From: Alphaproteobacteria bacterium
GTDB taxonomy: Bacteria > Bacteroidota > Bacteroidia > Bacteroidales > FEN-979
Length of the DNA stretch: 64,000 nt
Reading direction: 5' to 3'
NCBI GenBank assembly: GCA_009928665.1
Contig: SACF01000012.1
Span: forward strand, 39,307 to 103,306
Positions 19,778 through 28,778 of the stretch are shown piece after piece. The notes beneath the pieces were generated by a model. It ran no database searches. It saw nothing but the letters and a program-made list of their open reading frames with translations, and was not told the DNA's origin. Both the position numbers and the translations under genes were made by a program. Each line of letters begins with the position of its first letter. The stretch's first letter is position 1.

Positions 19778-20111
19778 GTTCTTTCCGGATAACCTTCAGT
19801 TCCTCAAGCAATTTGGCGGTGTTTTCAACCAGATCCTGGTAAAGGATATCGAGTCCGGCTGTCTCTTTGTTTTTCGCTGCTTCATCCAGCCTCCGGGAAA
19901 GATCTATGGTGACCGGATCCATGAAATTTGCAACGACCCCTTTCAAACTGTGTGCGTTAAATTTCAACTGAACGAAATCCTGTTCCTTCACGTTTTTTGA
20001 AAGCTTTTCAAAACGTTCATCGTACTCAGAAAAGAAGATGTCAATAATCTCAATAATAATTTCTTTGTCGAAATATTGGAAATTTTCATTGAATTTCTTC
20101 CGGTCTATCAT
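19767..20111 (-). CDS. Histidine phosphotransfer (Hpt) domain protein
   Basis: A 114-residue stand-alone Hpt module. The start MIDRKKFNENFQYF is chosen because the longer frame adds a Phe/Leu-rich leader that looks untranslated. The phospho-accepting histidine is H54 in FNAHSLKGVVANF, in the expected four-helix context. Hpt proteins relay phosphate between a hybrid kinase and a response regulator. No kinase or receiver is adjacent, so its partners lie elsewhere. It is last in the run from ugd down. Confidence 0.85.
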   Translation of the reverse strand: MIDRKKFNENFQYFDKEIIIEIIDIFFSEYDERFEKLSKNVKEQDFVQLKFNAHSLKGVVANFMDPVTIDLSRRLDEAAKNKETAGLDILYQDLVENTAKLLEELKVIRKELTS

Positions 20112-20169
20112 AGTGGATATTTTATACAAATATATTAAAGTAAAGACATTTTTAAATACTACTGTGAAA

Positions 20170-20718
20170 TTAAAATTCGTATATATTGTCAGTTGATACA
20201 TAAAGAATATTGTGAATAGCCGCCTGAGCAATCAGTAAACGATACCCGAAACGGTTCTCAAATAACTTCCTGCACTCCCTGACCGCATTTTCTTTATGAG
20301 CCTTCCGGGGTTTCTGATAAAGCAGTATAAAATCGCGAAGGTCCTGGTAAACATCCGTGAAACACTCTGCCAGACTTGCCTTTATCGGGTCATGATGGCT
20401 GTTTTCACGAAGATCGACATACGAAAATGAGTCATTTTCCCCGAATTTCCTGTACAGTTCGTTAAACATTGTTTCCCATTCTTCCTCGGTGACAAAATGT
20501 TCGGTTGCCTCTTCATCCGACGATTCTGTATCAGGGAGCAGAACCGCCTTGAGATAGATCATGGGTGCTATCTTCTGTAAAAACGAAAACAATTCGTTCC
20601 GGGTATACTGCTGGCTCTTTTCAAGCGATAAACAGTACTCATTGGCCACGGTGAGAAAATCCAGAACATGCCTGGAATAAACCGGTTCATCATTCCCGGA
20701 TTGTTGCTCTTCATTCAT
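20170..20718 (-). CDS. DUF5063-like cytoplasmic protein
   Basis: 182 residues, acidic, predicted all-helical, with no signal peptide or membrane segment. Recognisable blocks are VLDFLTVANEYCLSLEK, LFSFLQKIAPMIYLKAVLLP, and FTDVYQDLRDFILLYQ. This pattern resembles DUF5063, which is widespread in Bacteroidota and uncharacterised. It lies 35 bp downstream of the outer-membrane protein and 58 bp upstream of the Hpt gene on the same strand. Confidence 0.65.
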   Translation of the reverse strand: MNEEQQSGNDEPVYSRHVLDFLTVANEYCLSLEKSQQYTRNELFSFLQKIAPMIYLKAVLLPDTESSDEEATEHFVTEEEWETMFNELYRKFGENDSFSYVDLRENSHHDPIKASLAECFTDVYQDLRDFILLYQKPRKAHKENAVRECRKLFENRFGYRLLIAQAAIHNILYVSTDNIYEF

Positions 20719-20753
20719 GGATCATTTTTTATCGCAAATATATGAAACGACAA

Positions 20754-22724
20754 TCAGTTTCCAAGTGTTTCCTCATACGGAGCCCCGGGAACAAAATCAT
20801 AATACTGGATTTCCGGGACCGAGCTGAACAAATATTGAAATCTGCTCAGATTTCCCGCCGGTGAAGGATAAATGGTGGCAGAAATCTGGAAAGGAGGAAA
20901 AACAAGGTTATCATTTTTTATGAGAACGCCCAGCCCGATTCCACTGAAAAAAGGCTCTTGAAAAAGATATTCGTGTTTCTGCGCGACCAACCCGATCTGA
21001 AAATTCGCCGTCAGAGCAAAGTTAAAACCATAAAAGTTCCATGGCGTGAAGGCGACAAGGATCGCTCTCGAATAAAACATTTCAGTTCCGTAAAAATCAT
21101 CGTAGTAATCGACCTTGTTGATCCTGAAATCCAGGTTCGCATCATATGCATCCAGATTGTTGGATCGCAGATTGATCCCGGTCCTGTAATCTGAATTCAG
21201 ATAGGCACGGAATTTAAACCGTTTATCGGGAGATTTGTATAACGGGGTAAAATATCTTAGATTCACCTTAAAAACAGCGTCTTCAAAGGAAGTCCGATTT
21301 AAAAAACCACCGAATTTCAAATATCCTTCGAGAAAACCAAAATTCCGAAAATAATTACCCGCAGATAACCGGACACCTGAATAAAATCGTAAATAGTAAT
21401 CGGTGTGATCGAGACCTGCCGTAATTTGAACAAGGGCACCATATGGTAAATTCTCGACTTTCCCGAATTTTGAAACATATTCTGTCAGATAGTAGTTATT
21501 GCTGGAAAAAGAAACTGAAGTCAGAAATTGTTTCTGGTTGTAATAGGCTCGGTTGGAATCGATTGTCACCAATGGCCGGGAGGTAAACTGTTTCAGGTAG
21601 ATTCCTGCAGTAACGATGATCCGCTGATTGTTTTTAAGGTTTTTTAATGGAAATGCTTTGCCAAACCATGCCCCCTGTTGGTTGTAAAATGATATGATAT
21701 CTGTGCTGTCGGTCAATTCATAAATATCTTTTACAAATGCAGCGTTTAAACCTCCACCCCATTTAGTCTGGTTCGTTAGAAACGAACGGTTCAGCCCTAC
21801 TATGAAATTTCTTCCACCCTCGTCTCCGGCAGTATACTCTATTATTCCATCAATGAAGCTTCCACCGATATTTGAATACTTGTAGGATAAACCGCTGATT
21901 AAAAAAAACGGGGCACGATACAGATCTGCTGAAGTATTGACGGTCAGTCTATCACCCAGTCCCAGGAAATTGGCATCATAAAGTCGAACGGTGATCCTTT
22001 CTACAGTCACCCCGGGAATATCAATCCCGATCGACCAGACATCTTTGGCGATGACTGTGACATCCACACTGTCAGACACTATCCCGGTTCCTTTAAGCAG
22101 GATCCGGGCATCATCGATATAATCAAGATCCTTCAGAATACGTTGATTCTCGGCGATCTCAGCGGGATTGATCCGATCGCCTTTCTTAAATAACAGATTC
22201 CGTTTTATGACAAATTTTCGGGTGTTCATGTGCACATTGTTAAGGGCTCTGCCTGCCCCGGATGTTGACACCCGTAATGTGTCAAATATAGATGTCCCGA
22301 AAGGTGAAAGAATCACGATCCGGATATTCCGGATTATTTTACCTTTAAATGATTCAAAATCAGTGGTGCTTTTAATCACCTGTTCATTCCGGAGCGGATT
22401 CACAGGTTGCGGTTCCACGAATGCAAGGGGATAAAGTAGCCGGGTTATTTTCTTGCGTGATAGCTTTTTATACAGGGTGTCATAAAATGTTCTGGACCTT
22501 AATTGCGCAAGTGAATCATTTGAAAACATTTGCTGATTTGTGACCAGAAAAAAAGTGTCGCCGGGAATTTCAACGACCAGTGATTTTGTAAGAAAATAGG
22601 TGCCCTTTCTTATTTTAATGGTGTCGGATTGCTCAACCTGAACATCCGGCATTGGATCGCGATCCTGGACATCGGCATGGACTCCGAAAAGGATCAGCAG
22701 TGTCTGTATGAACGAAAGTATCAC
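20754..22724 (-). CDS. Outer-membrane beta-barrel protein with a POTRA-like N-terminal domain
   Basis: 656 residues with a short signal sequence (MILSFIQTLLILFGVHADVQ). Residues about 110-215 look like one POTRA unit (GKIIRNIRIVILSPFGTSIF, then RILKDLDYIDDARILLKG). The remaining 430 residues alternate short aromatic beta strands and loops typical of a BamA/Omp85-like barrel, ending in a Tyr/Phe-rich terminus. A role in protein or polysaccharide insertion is plausible. The start is 2 bp from the phosphohexomutase stop, so it belongs to the nucleotide-sugar operon. I cannot assign a specific substrate. Confidence 0.75.
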   Translation of the reverse strand: MILSFIQTLLILFGVHADVQDRDPMPDVQVEQSDTIKIRKGTYFLTKSLVVEIPGDTFFLVTNQQMFSNDSLAQLRSRTFYDTLYKKLSRKKITRLLYPLAFVEPQPVNPLRNEQVIKSTTDFESFKGKIIRNIRIVILSPFGTSIFDTLRVSTSGAGRALNNVHMNTRKFVIKRNLLFKKGDRINPAEIAENQRILKDLDYIDDARILLKGTGIVSDSVDVTVIAKDVWSIGIDIPGVTVERITVRLYDANFLGLGDRLTVNTSADLYRAPFFLISGLSYKYSNIGGSFIDGIIEYTAGDEGGRNFIVGLNRSFLTNQTKWGGGLNAAFVKDIYELTDSTDIISFYNQQGAWFGKAFPLKNLKNNQRIIVTAGIYLKQFTSRPLVTIDSNRAYYNQKQFLTSVSFSSNNYYLTEYVSKFGKVENLPYGALVQITAGLDHTDYYLRFYSGVRLSAGNYFRNFGFLEGYLKFGGFLNRTSFEDAVFKVNLRYFTPLYKSPDKRFKFRAYLNSDYRTGINLRSNNLDAYDANLDFRINKVDYYDDFYGTEMFYSRAILVAFTPWNFYGFNFALTANFQIGLVAQKHEYLFQEPFFSGIGLGVLIKNDNLVFPPFQISATIYPSPAGNLSRFQYLFSSVPEIQYYDFVPGAPYEETLGN

Positions 22725-22726
22725 AT

Positions 22727-24466
22727 CTATTTAAGATTCAGAGCGGTAATGATTCCGCTGATCTTGCGGTCAAGCCGTTCTTCAGTGATTTCGAATTCCC
22801 CGGATGACTGAAGATTTTGCCTTACACCAAAATAGAATTTAATCTTGGGTTCAGTTCCCGATGGACGCATGCTGATGATACTTCCATCCTCCAGAATAAA
22901 TTGAAGAACATTGGAAATGGGCAGATCTATCTTTTTGGTGGTTCCCTTTAAGATATCCCTTTCGATAAGCTCCTGGTAATCCTTTATGCAGACAACCTTT
23001 GAATTATTGATCGTGTCAGGAGGATGATTTCGGTAATCAAACATCATCCGCTGGATCTCCTCGGCACCCGTTTTTCCCTTTTTTGTCACCGAGAGCAGGG
23101 TCTCTTTATAAAAGCCGAATACAAGATAGATCTCCTGCAACAGATCAAAAAGGGTCTTGCCCCGATCAGCCATCCACGCTGCAGCTTCTGCTATCATGGC
23201 ACAGGAACTTACGGCGTCCTTATCACGGACAAAATCCCCGATCAGGTACCCGTAACTCTCCTCACCCCCGATGATGAAGATCTGATCAGTCTCATGCTTT
23301 CGGATGACATCGGCAATGAATTTGAACCCCGTCAGACTTTCAAAATAATCAACACCGAACTTCCGCGCAATTTCTGAGAGTAACCGGGTGGTCACGATGG
23401 TAGAGACAATGTACTCCCTACCCGTCAACTTTTTTCTTTCACTCCACCGGGTCAGTATGTAGTAAAATAACAGGGCAGCCGTTTGATTTCCATTAAGGAG
23501 GATCATTTTCCCCCGGTTGTTTCGAATTGCAATCCCCACCCGGTCAGCATCCGGGTCAGTAGACATGACAAGATCAGCTTGTAATTCCTCTGCCAGATGA
23601 ATACCCATGTTCAGCGCTTCATGCTCCTCAGGATTGGGCGAATGGACTGTCGGAAAATTGCCGTCGGCAGTGGCTTGTTCGCTGACGATAGTAACATTTT
23701 CAAACCCGAATCGCTTCAAAATCTCAGGAACCAGGGTACGGCCGCACCCGTGTAAAGGGGTATAAACGATCTTCAGGTTTTTGTTTCGTTGAATCGCATC
23801 CGGCGAAAGTGATAACGCGGCAATTTGATCCAGGTACAGACAGTCTATCTCTGACCCGATGGGGATTACCAGCTCCGGATTTCCTTTCCAGAGAACATCT
23901 TCGACGGAAGTGATCATTTTAACCTCTCTGATTACATTCTCGTCATGGGGAGCGATCATCTGCGCTCCATCGTCCCAATAGGCTTTGTATCCGTTATATT
24001 CTTTCGGGTTGTGAGAAGCTGTTATCATAACACCACTCTGGCACCCGAAATGTCTGATCGCAAATGACAATTCCGGAGTCGGGCGAAGCCCTTCGAAAAG
24101 GTAAACCCGAAACCCGTTGGCAGAAAATACCTGGGCGACGATTTCTGCGAAAAAACTGCTGTTGTTCCTGCTGTCATGTGCAACGACCACGCTTACAGGC
24201 TGAATCAATGGAAACATCCGCTTCAGATAATTGGCCAGCCCTTGTGTAGCCATCCCGACGGTGTATTTATTCATCCTGTTCGTGCCGGCTCCCATGATTC
24301 CACGCAATCCACCGGTTCCGAATTCCAGATCCCGGTAAAAAGAATCGATCAGCTCAGATGGATTGGATGCCATCATCGAAGCAACTGCTTGTCGGGTTTC
24401 CTCGTCGAAATTTTCAGACAGCCATCCCTGGGCCCGTCTTGTGATTTCAGCATCAGTATTAATCAT
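22727..24466 (-). CDS. Phosphoglucomutase/phosphomannomutase family enzyme
   Basis: 579 residues, the long bacterial form (as in B. subtilis PgcA). It interconverts hexose 6- and 1-phosphates, feeding nucleotide-sugar synthesis. The catalytic phosphoserine lies in MITASHNPKEYNGYK (about residue 146). The metal loop is STDPDADRVGI, the sugar-specificity loop GGEESYGYL (Glu-x-Ser), and the phosphate loop MRPSGTEPKIKFYFG near the C-terminus. It sits downstream of rfbD, UDP-xylose synthase and ugd, supplying glucose 1-phosphate. Confidence 0.93.
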   Translation of the reverse strand: MINTDAEITRRAQGWLSENFDEETRQAVASMMASNPSELIDSFYRDLEFGTGGLRGIMGAGTNRMNKYTVGMATQGLANYLKRMFPLIQPVSVVVAHDSRNNSSFFAEIVAQVFSANGFRVYLFEGLRPTPELSFAIRHFGCQSGVMITASHNPKEYNGYKAYWDDGAQMIAPHDENVIREVKMITSVEDVLWKGNPELVIPIGSEIDCLYLDQIAALSLSPDAIQRNKNLKIVYTPLHGCGRTLVPEILKRFGFENVTIVSEQATADGNFPTVHSPNPEEHEALNMGIHLAEELQADLVMSTDPDADRVGIAIRNNRGKMILLNGNQTAALLFYYILTRWSERKKLTGREYIVSTIVTTRLLSEIARKFGVDYFESLTGFKFIADVIRKHETDQIFIIGGEESYGYLIGDFVRDKDAVSSCAMIAEAAAWMADRGKTLFDLLQEIYLVFGFYKETLLSVTKKGKTGAEEIQRMMFDYRNHPPDTINNSKVVCIKDYQELIERDILKGTTKKIDLPISNVLQFILEDGSIISMRPSGTEPKIKFYFGVRQNLQSSGEFEITEERLDRKISGIITALNLK

Positions 24467-24493
24467 AATTTTATTAACGATTTTCGGTGTTCA

Positions 24494-25360
24494 TTATTCC
24501 TGATTCATCAGCCGGTCAAGGCACACTTTTAAACTGTTGCGCCAGTATGGAATCTCAATCTGCAGCCTGTTTTTTATCTTTGTTTTATTCAGAACACTGT
24601 AAAAAGGACGCACAGCCGGCCGCGGAAAATCTTTGGTTTCAATCGCGTTGAGGGTACATTCGATTCCCGTCAGTTCAATGATGGCATGCGCAAAATCTAA
24701 CCAGCTGACCGCCCCTTCATTGGCATAATGAAAAACCTCCACATGTTCAGTTAACCGCTGATCCCGAATAATTATCAGGATTGCTTCTGCAAGATCACCG
24801 GCATAAGTCGGTGATCCGATCTGATCATACACGACATTGATTTTCCCATGTTCCAGGGCAAGTTTCAGGATGGTCTTTACGAAATTACCACCAAATTCAG
24901 AGTACAGCCAGGAAGTTCTGATAATTGTGCTGGAAACAGCGTGGGACTGGATCATTTTTTCACCGGCAAATTTACTTTTCCCGTACGTTGAGACAGGGTT
25001 GGCAACATCCGTCTCGGTATAGGGCCTGAATCCCCTGCCATCGAAAACATAATCAGTGGAAATGTGGATCAAATGCGCCTGGTTGCGGGCAGTAACCCTG
25101 GCCAGGTTGCCGACAGCATTGGAGTTGATCAGGTAAGCCAGAGTTTCCTCCTGTTCCGCTTTATCAACTGCCGTGTACGCTGCGCAATTGATTACAACTT
25201 CAGGCTTTTCCACTTCGAAAAACCCTTCCAGCGCTTTTTCACTGGTGATGTCCAACTCCTGAATGTCAGTGTGGATGAATGTTAATTCAGGAAATTGTGG
25301 AGTCAATCGCCTGATCTCATTTCCCAACTGACCATTGGAACCCGTGACAAGGACTTTCAT
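24494..25360 (-). CDS. rfbD: dTDP-4-dehydrorhamnose reductase
   Basis: The last step of dTDP-L-rhamnose synthesis, NADPH-dependent. 288 residues. The Rossmann motif GSNGQLGNEI starts at residue 7. NCAAYTAVDKAE, STDYVFDG and the Tyr-Lys active site in YGKSKFAGE follow, all diagnostic for RmlD. The other rml genes (A, B, C) are not in this window, so the rhamnose set is split. 11 bp separate it from the upstream decarboxylase gene. Confidence 0.93.
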   Translation of the reverse strand: MKVLVTGSNGQLGNEIRRLTPQFPELTFIHTDIQELDITSEKALEGFFEVEKPEVVINCAAYTAVDKAEQEETLAYLINSNAVGNLARVTARNQAHLIHISTDYVFDGRGFRPYTETDVANPVSTYGKSKFAGEKMIQSHAVSSTIIRTSWLYSEFGGNFVKTILKLALEHGKINVVYDQIGSPTYAGDLAEAILIIIRDQRLTEHVEVFHYANEGAVSWLDFAHAIIELTGIECTLNAIETKDFPRPAVRPFYSVLNKTKIKNRLQIEIPYWRNSLKVCLDRLMNQE

Positions 25361-25371
25361 TGATCGAGGAT

Positions 25372-26310
25372 TCAGATTATGGTTTTAAAATAGTTGATGG
25401 TTTTGAGCAACCCCTCTTCAAGCATTACTTTTGGTTCCCATCTCAACTCTTTCCTGGCAAGTGTGATATCAGGCTTGCGCTGAGTCGGATCGTCGGATGG
25501 AAGTGGCATATGAATGATCTTGGATCTGGAACCTGTCAGACCAATCACTTTTTGTGCAAGTTCAAGGATCGTGAATTCATTAGGATTGCCAATGTTGACG
25601 GGGCCGGTAAATTCTTCCCTCGAATTCATCAGCCGGATCATCCCTTCAAGCAAATCATCCACATAGCAGAAACTTCTCGACTGACTACCGTCGCCATAGA
25701 TTGTAATATCTTCATTTCGAAGCGCCTGGACGATAAAATTCGACACCACACGCCCGTCATTTGGATGCATGCGAGGTCCATAGGTGTTAAATATCCGCAT
25801 GATTTTGATGCGAACCTTGTTTTGCTGGTGATAATTGATGAACAGGGTCTCAGCGATCCGCTTCCCCTCATCATAACACGACCGGATCCCGATGGGATTG
25901 ACATGACCCCAGTAGTTCTCAACTTGAGGGTGTACTTCCGGATCCCCATAAACCTCACTGGTCGATGCCTGCAAAATTCTTGCTTTTGTGCGCTTCGCCA
26001 ACCCGAGCATATTGATCGCACCCATGACCGATGTCTTAACTGTCTTTATGGCATTGAACTGGTAGTGGATGGGGGAGGCAGGACAAGCCAGATTATATAT
26101 CTCATCAACCTCAATATAAAATGGCATGATAACATCGTGACGGATCAATTCAAAAAACGGATTCTTCAATAAGTGTACGACGGTTTGTTTCTGTCCGGTA
26201 AAATAATTATCGAGGCAGACTACCTCGTTGCCTTCATTCAAAAGCCTTTCGCATAAATGAGAGCCCAGAAATCCTGCGCCCCCGGTGACGAGTATTTTTT
26301 TTCTGATCAT
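25372..26310 (-). CDS. UDP-glucuronate decarboxylase (UDP-xylose synthase)
   Basis: Converts UDP-glucuronate to UDP-xylose with bound NAD. 312 residues, extended SDR. It has [15 protein letters not shown] (NAD), [13 protein letters not shown], the active-site Ser of [10 protein letters not shown], and the Tyr/Lys pair in [30 protein letters not shown] and [15 protein letters not shown] are hallmarks of UXS enzymes. Its substrate is made by the ugd product just upstream, so the two act in sequence to supply xylose for capsule, O-antigen or S-layer glycans. Confidence 0.93.
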   Translation of the reverse strand: MIRKKILVTGGAGFLGSHLCERLLNEGNEVVCLDNYFTGQKQTVVHLLKNPFFELIRHDVIMPFYIEVDEIYNLACPASPIHYQFNAIKTVKTSVMGAINMLGLAKRTKARILQASTSEVYGDPEVHPQVENYWGHVNPIGIRSCYDEGKRIAETLFINYHQQNKVRIKIMRIFNTYGPRMHPNDGRVVSNFIVQALRNEDITIYGDGSQSRSFCYVDDLLEGMIRLMNSREEFTGPVNIGNPNEFTILELAQKVIGLTGSRSKIIHMPLPSDDPTQRKPDITLARKELRWEPKVMLEEGLLKTINYFKTII

Positions 26311-26390
26311 TTTCTATGTTTTATCAAGTTAACCGATCGAGATTCCTGGATGCCTCCGGGCGATGGAACAGGGGAGGCAGTTGACGGAAT

Positions 26391-27716
26391 TTAACGTGAT
26401 GTATTAACCCCGATACAGTAATAAATGAATCCTTTACGCTTCATTTCCGGAATCTCATAAATGTTACGGCCATCAAATATTACCGGCGCTTTTAACAACT
26501 TGTTTACGATATTGAAGTTGGGGAATTTAAACTCAGGCCATTCCGTGACCAGCATCAGGCAATCGGCATCAATCAGAGCATCATACTGATCCGGGGCATA
26601 ATAAATCGAATCGCCGAGGATGCGCTTCGCCTCACTCATGGCAACCGGATCATATGCTTTTACTTTGACGCCAGCTTCCAATAGCTTTTTAATGATTTTC
26701 AACGAGGGTGCCTCTCTCATGTCATCAGTCTGGGGTTTAAAGGAAAGACCCCACAATGCAACCGTTTTCCCTCGAAGATCACCCTTATAATGTAGTTCAA
26801 ACTTGTTATACAGAACCTCCTTCTGATCATCATTAACCGCTTCCACGGCCTTTAAAACCCTGAGATTGTATTTGAATTCATCGGCAGTATGTATGAGAGC
26901 CTTTACGTCTTTCGGGAAACAGGAGCCTCCATATCCCACACCTGGATAAATAAATTTATTCCCAATCCTTGAATCTGAGCCGATGCCCCTTCTGACCATA
27001 TTGATGTCAGCCCCGACAATCTCACACAGGTTGGCCATGTCATTCATGAAGCTGATCTTGGTAGCCAACATGGAATTCGCAGCGTATTTGGTCATTTCAG
27101 CAGAAGTAATGTCCATGAAAATGACTGGATGACCATTCAGCGTGAAAGGTTTATAGAGCGCTTTCATCAGTTCCTCTGCACGTTGCGAGTCGCAACCAAC
27201 TACGATCCGGTCCGGCTTCAGGAAGTCGTCGATCGCTGCACCTTCCTTCAGGAATTCAGGATTCGATGCCACATCAAAATCAATGGAAACACTCCTGCTC
27301 TTCAACTCTTCAGCAACCACTTTACGGACTTTATCTGCAGTGCCGACAGGTACTGTGCTTTTAGTGACAATCAGTAGATAATTCTTCATGAATCTTCCGC
27401 AATCACGCGCAACACTGAGCACATACTTAAGGTCTGCACTGCCGTCTTCGTCAGGTGGAGTTCCAACAGCGCTGAAAATGACCTCACAGTCCTCGAGTGC
27501 TTCAGCTATGCTGGTTGTAAAGTGGAGACGGTCCTTTTTCATGTTTCGGTGAACCATCTCCTCCAGTCCGGGCTCATAAATTGGAATTATGCCATTCTGA
27601 AGGTTCTCGATTTTTTTTCGATCGATGTCAACGCAGGTGACATCAATGCCTACTTCGGCAAAACAAGTGCCGGTGACCAATCCTACATATCCGGATCCTA
27701 CGATTGCGACTTTCAT
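26391..27716 (-). CDS. ugd: UDP-glucose 6-dehydrogenase
   Basis: Oxidises UDP-glucose to UDP-glucuronate with two NAD. 441 residues from [16 protein letters not shown] at 27716; the longer frame would add an unlikely 18-residue leader. The N-terminal Rossmann domain, the hinge ([20 protein letters not shown]) and the catalytic Cys in [16 protein letters not shown] are intact. So is the C-terminal domain ([18 protein letters not shown]). It is the first gene of the nucleotide-sugar operon, with a -7 box about 31 bp upstream. Confidence 0.96.
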   Translation of the reverse strand: MKVAIVGSGYVGLVTGTCFAEVGIDVTCVDIDRKKIENLQNGIIPIYEPGLEEMVHRNMKKDRLHFTTSIAEALEDCEVIFSAVGTPPDEDGSADLKYVLSVARDCGRFMKNYLLIVTKSTVPVGTADKVRKVVAEELKSRSVSIDFDVASNPEFLKEGAAIDDFLKPDRIVVGCDSQRAEELMKALYKPFTLNGHPVIFMDITSAEMTKYAANSMLATKISFMNDMANLCEIVGADINMVRRGIGSDSRIGNKFIYPGVGYGGSCFPKDVKALIHTADEFKYNLRVLKAVEAVNDDQKEVLYNKFELHYKGDLRGKTVALWGLSFKPQTDDMREAPSLKIIKKLLEAGVKVKAYDPVAMSEAKRILGDSIYYAPDQYDALIDADCLMLVTEWPEFKFPNFNIVNKLLKAPVIFDGRNIYEIPEMKRKGFIYYCIGVNTSR

Positions 27717-27746
27717 GAGTTGGTGGTTTAGGTTAGAAAATTTGAA

Positions 27747-27754
27747 CAAATATA
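27747..27754 (-). promoter_or_regulatory. -7 box of the ugd operon
   Basis: The minus strand reads TATATTTG, a match to TAnnTTTG. A transcript from here would have a leader of about 25 nt before the ugd start. No -33 box is clear. Confidence 0.55.
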
Positions 27755-27787
27755 AATTAAAAATGTTCAATATATAATAGTTTTATA

Positions 27788-27831
27788 CTGAATCTTGGTG
27801 ATTTTGCGAAAGCAAAATCGCTTAGATTCAG
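27788..27831. repeat. Large two-stage hairpin with a GAAA tetraloop
   Basis: An outer 8-bp stem (CTGAATCT / AGATTCAG) encloses a 4x4 internal loop and an inner 8-bp stem (GATTTTGC / GCAAAATC) closed by GAAA. It lies in the 164-bp gap between ugd and the S24 repressor, 49 bp past the repressor stop. It lacks a clear U tract, so a REP-like palindrome or structured 3' end is as likely as a terminator. Confidence 0.6.
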
Positions 27832-27880
27832 ATATGTCTACCTCCAATCTGGGAGCATTTTACGCGATCCCGGGAGGCAG

Positions 27881-28684
27881 TCAGATATTCAGTTTGGTTT
27901 GGATTGCTCTGATATCCTGTTTTATTTGGTTCACCGTTTGCGTAAGGTGACAGGTTTCAGAATGAGAATTCTCGGGGATCTGCGAACTGATGAAATGAAC
28001 AAAATGCCAAACTTCCCGGATCTGGGTTACATTGATCTCGAAGGGCTCATAGATGGGATTCAGAGAATGAAGGATTAATTTTCCTTCCTTTTTGATCCGG
28101 TTTTCGACAACCTTGAAAACAATCCCTTCGTCCATGGTGAGAAGGATGTATGCATCCTTGCTCCGGATGGTCATCCAGTCCTGAACAAACACCCCGGTGA
28201 CCCAAGCCCCGTGCGGAATAGGTAACATCGAATCGCCGTGAACCTGAAATGTCCGGTATTTTTTCTGTTTCGAAAGAAACGGGAGCCGGAATGTAGGAAG
28301 AATGCTGATATATTCAGGATCGGCAAAACCACTGGTGTACCCTGCTTTCGCTTTCTCCGAAACAAGTTCAATGTTCTCGTCGTTGTCGGAACCGACGGTG
28401 GTGGTCAATATCCTGAGGTTTGAACCTTTGATGAAAACATCGTACCCGCGCTCCAGTTGCCGGAGTTGGCTTTCAGGAAGCCGGGTCAGGTCAACCCGGA
28501 TGAGGGTGTCGATGGCCACGTTGTAATACCCCGAAAAGGCAATCAGGGCTTCAAATCCCGGCTGGGCGATGTTATTCTCGTACCCGCTCAGGGTTGAACG
28601 TTTCATTCCGAGGGCAACGGCAACGTCGTCCTGAGTCCGTTCCCTGCGTTTCCGTAAAAATTTTATGTTGCTGCTGAAAAACAT
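27881..28684 (-). CDS. XRE-family repressor with LexA/S24 self-cleaving domain
   Basis: 267 residues from MFFSSNIKFLRKRRER. An N-terminal helix-turn-helix covers about 8-62 (TQDDVAVALGMKRSTLSGYE). The C-terminal S24 domain has Ser152 in VHGDSMLP and Lys191 in GIVFKVVENR, the Ser-Lys dyad. An Ala114-Gly115 bond in KAKAGYTSG sits 37 residues before the serine, as in LexA and UmuD. It is therefore expected to self-cleave when RecA filaments form. It is transcribed away from dinB, shares the 94-bp control region with it, and probably represses dinB, dnaE and itself. Calling it LexA itself would be wrong: LexA has a winged-helix, not an XRE, DNA-binding domain. Confidence 0.88.
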   Translation of the reverse strand: MFFSSNIKFLRKRRERTQDDVAVALGMKRSTLSGYENNIAQPGFEALIAFSGYYNVAIDTLIRVDLTRLPESQLRQLERGYDVFIKGSNLRILTTTVGSDNDENIELVSEKAKAGYTSGFADPEYISILPTFRLPFLSKQKKYRTFQVHGDSMLPIPHGAWVTGVFVQDWMTIRSKDAYILLTMDEGIVFKVVENRIKKEGKLILHSLNPIYEPFEINVTQIREVWHFVHFISSQIPENSHSETCHLTQTVNQIKQDIRAIQTKLNI

Positions 28685-28704
28685 GGTTAAAAATTTGGTC
28701 ACTG

Positions 28705-28723
28705 CAAATATAATGATTATATT
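28705..28723 (-). promoter_or_regulatory. Repressor promoter with overlapping palindromic operator
   Basis: The minus strand has a TATATTTG -7 box at 28705-28712. A perfect 8-1-8 palindrome, AATATAAT G ATTATATT (28707-28723), overlaps that box. This suits autorepression by the adjacent XRE-S24 protein; binding is inferred. Confidence 0.6.
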
Positions 28724-28778
28724 GTAGTCATAAAAATGATTAAAAAATAAACAAAAAAAAATAGCTATTTCGCTATTT
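28714..28778 (+). promoter_or_regulatory. dinB upstream module shared with dnaE
   Basis: Directly before the dinB ATG. TGATTATATTGT starts at 28714, TGATTAAAAAATAA at 28737-28750, and GCTATTTCGCTATTT at 28764-28778. The same blocks at the same first spacing (23 bp) recur before dnaE at 31505. The first block contains half of the palindrome over the repressor promoter. It is a likely common operator and promoter. Confidence 0.65.

Noticed and set aside
25360..26172. 270-codon open frame opposite the UDP-xylose synthase gene
   Set aside because: The minus strand holds all UXS motifs, and this frame shows no domain.
27881..28684. Prophage CI-type repressor
   Set aside because: The protein type would fit, but there are no phage structural, integrase or lysis genes, and the neighbours are repair polymerases.
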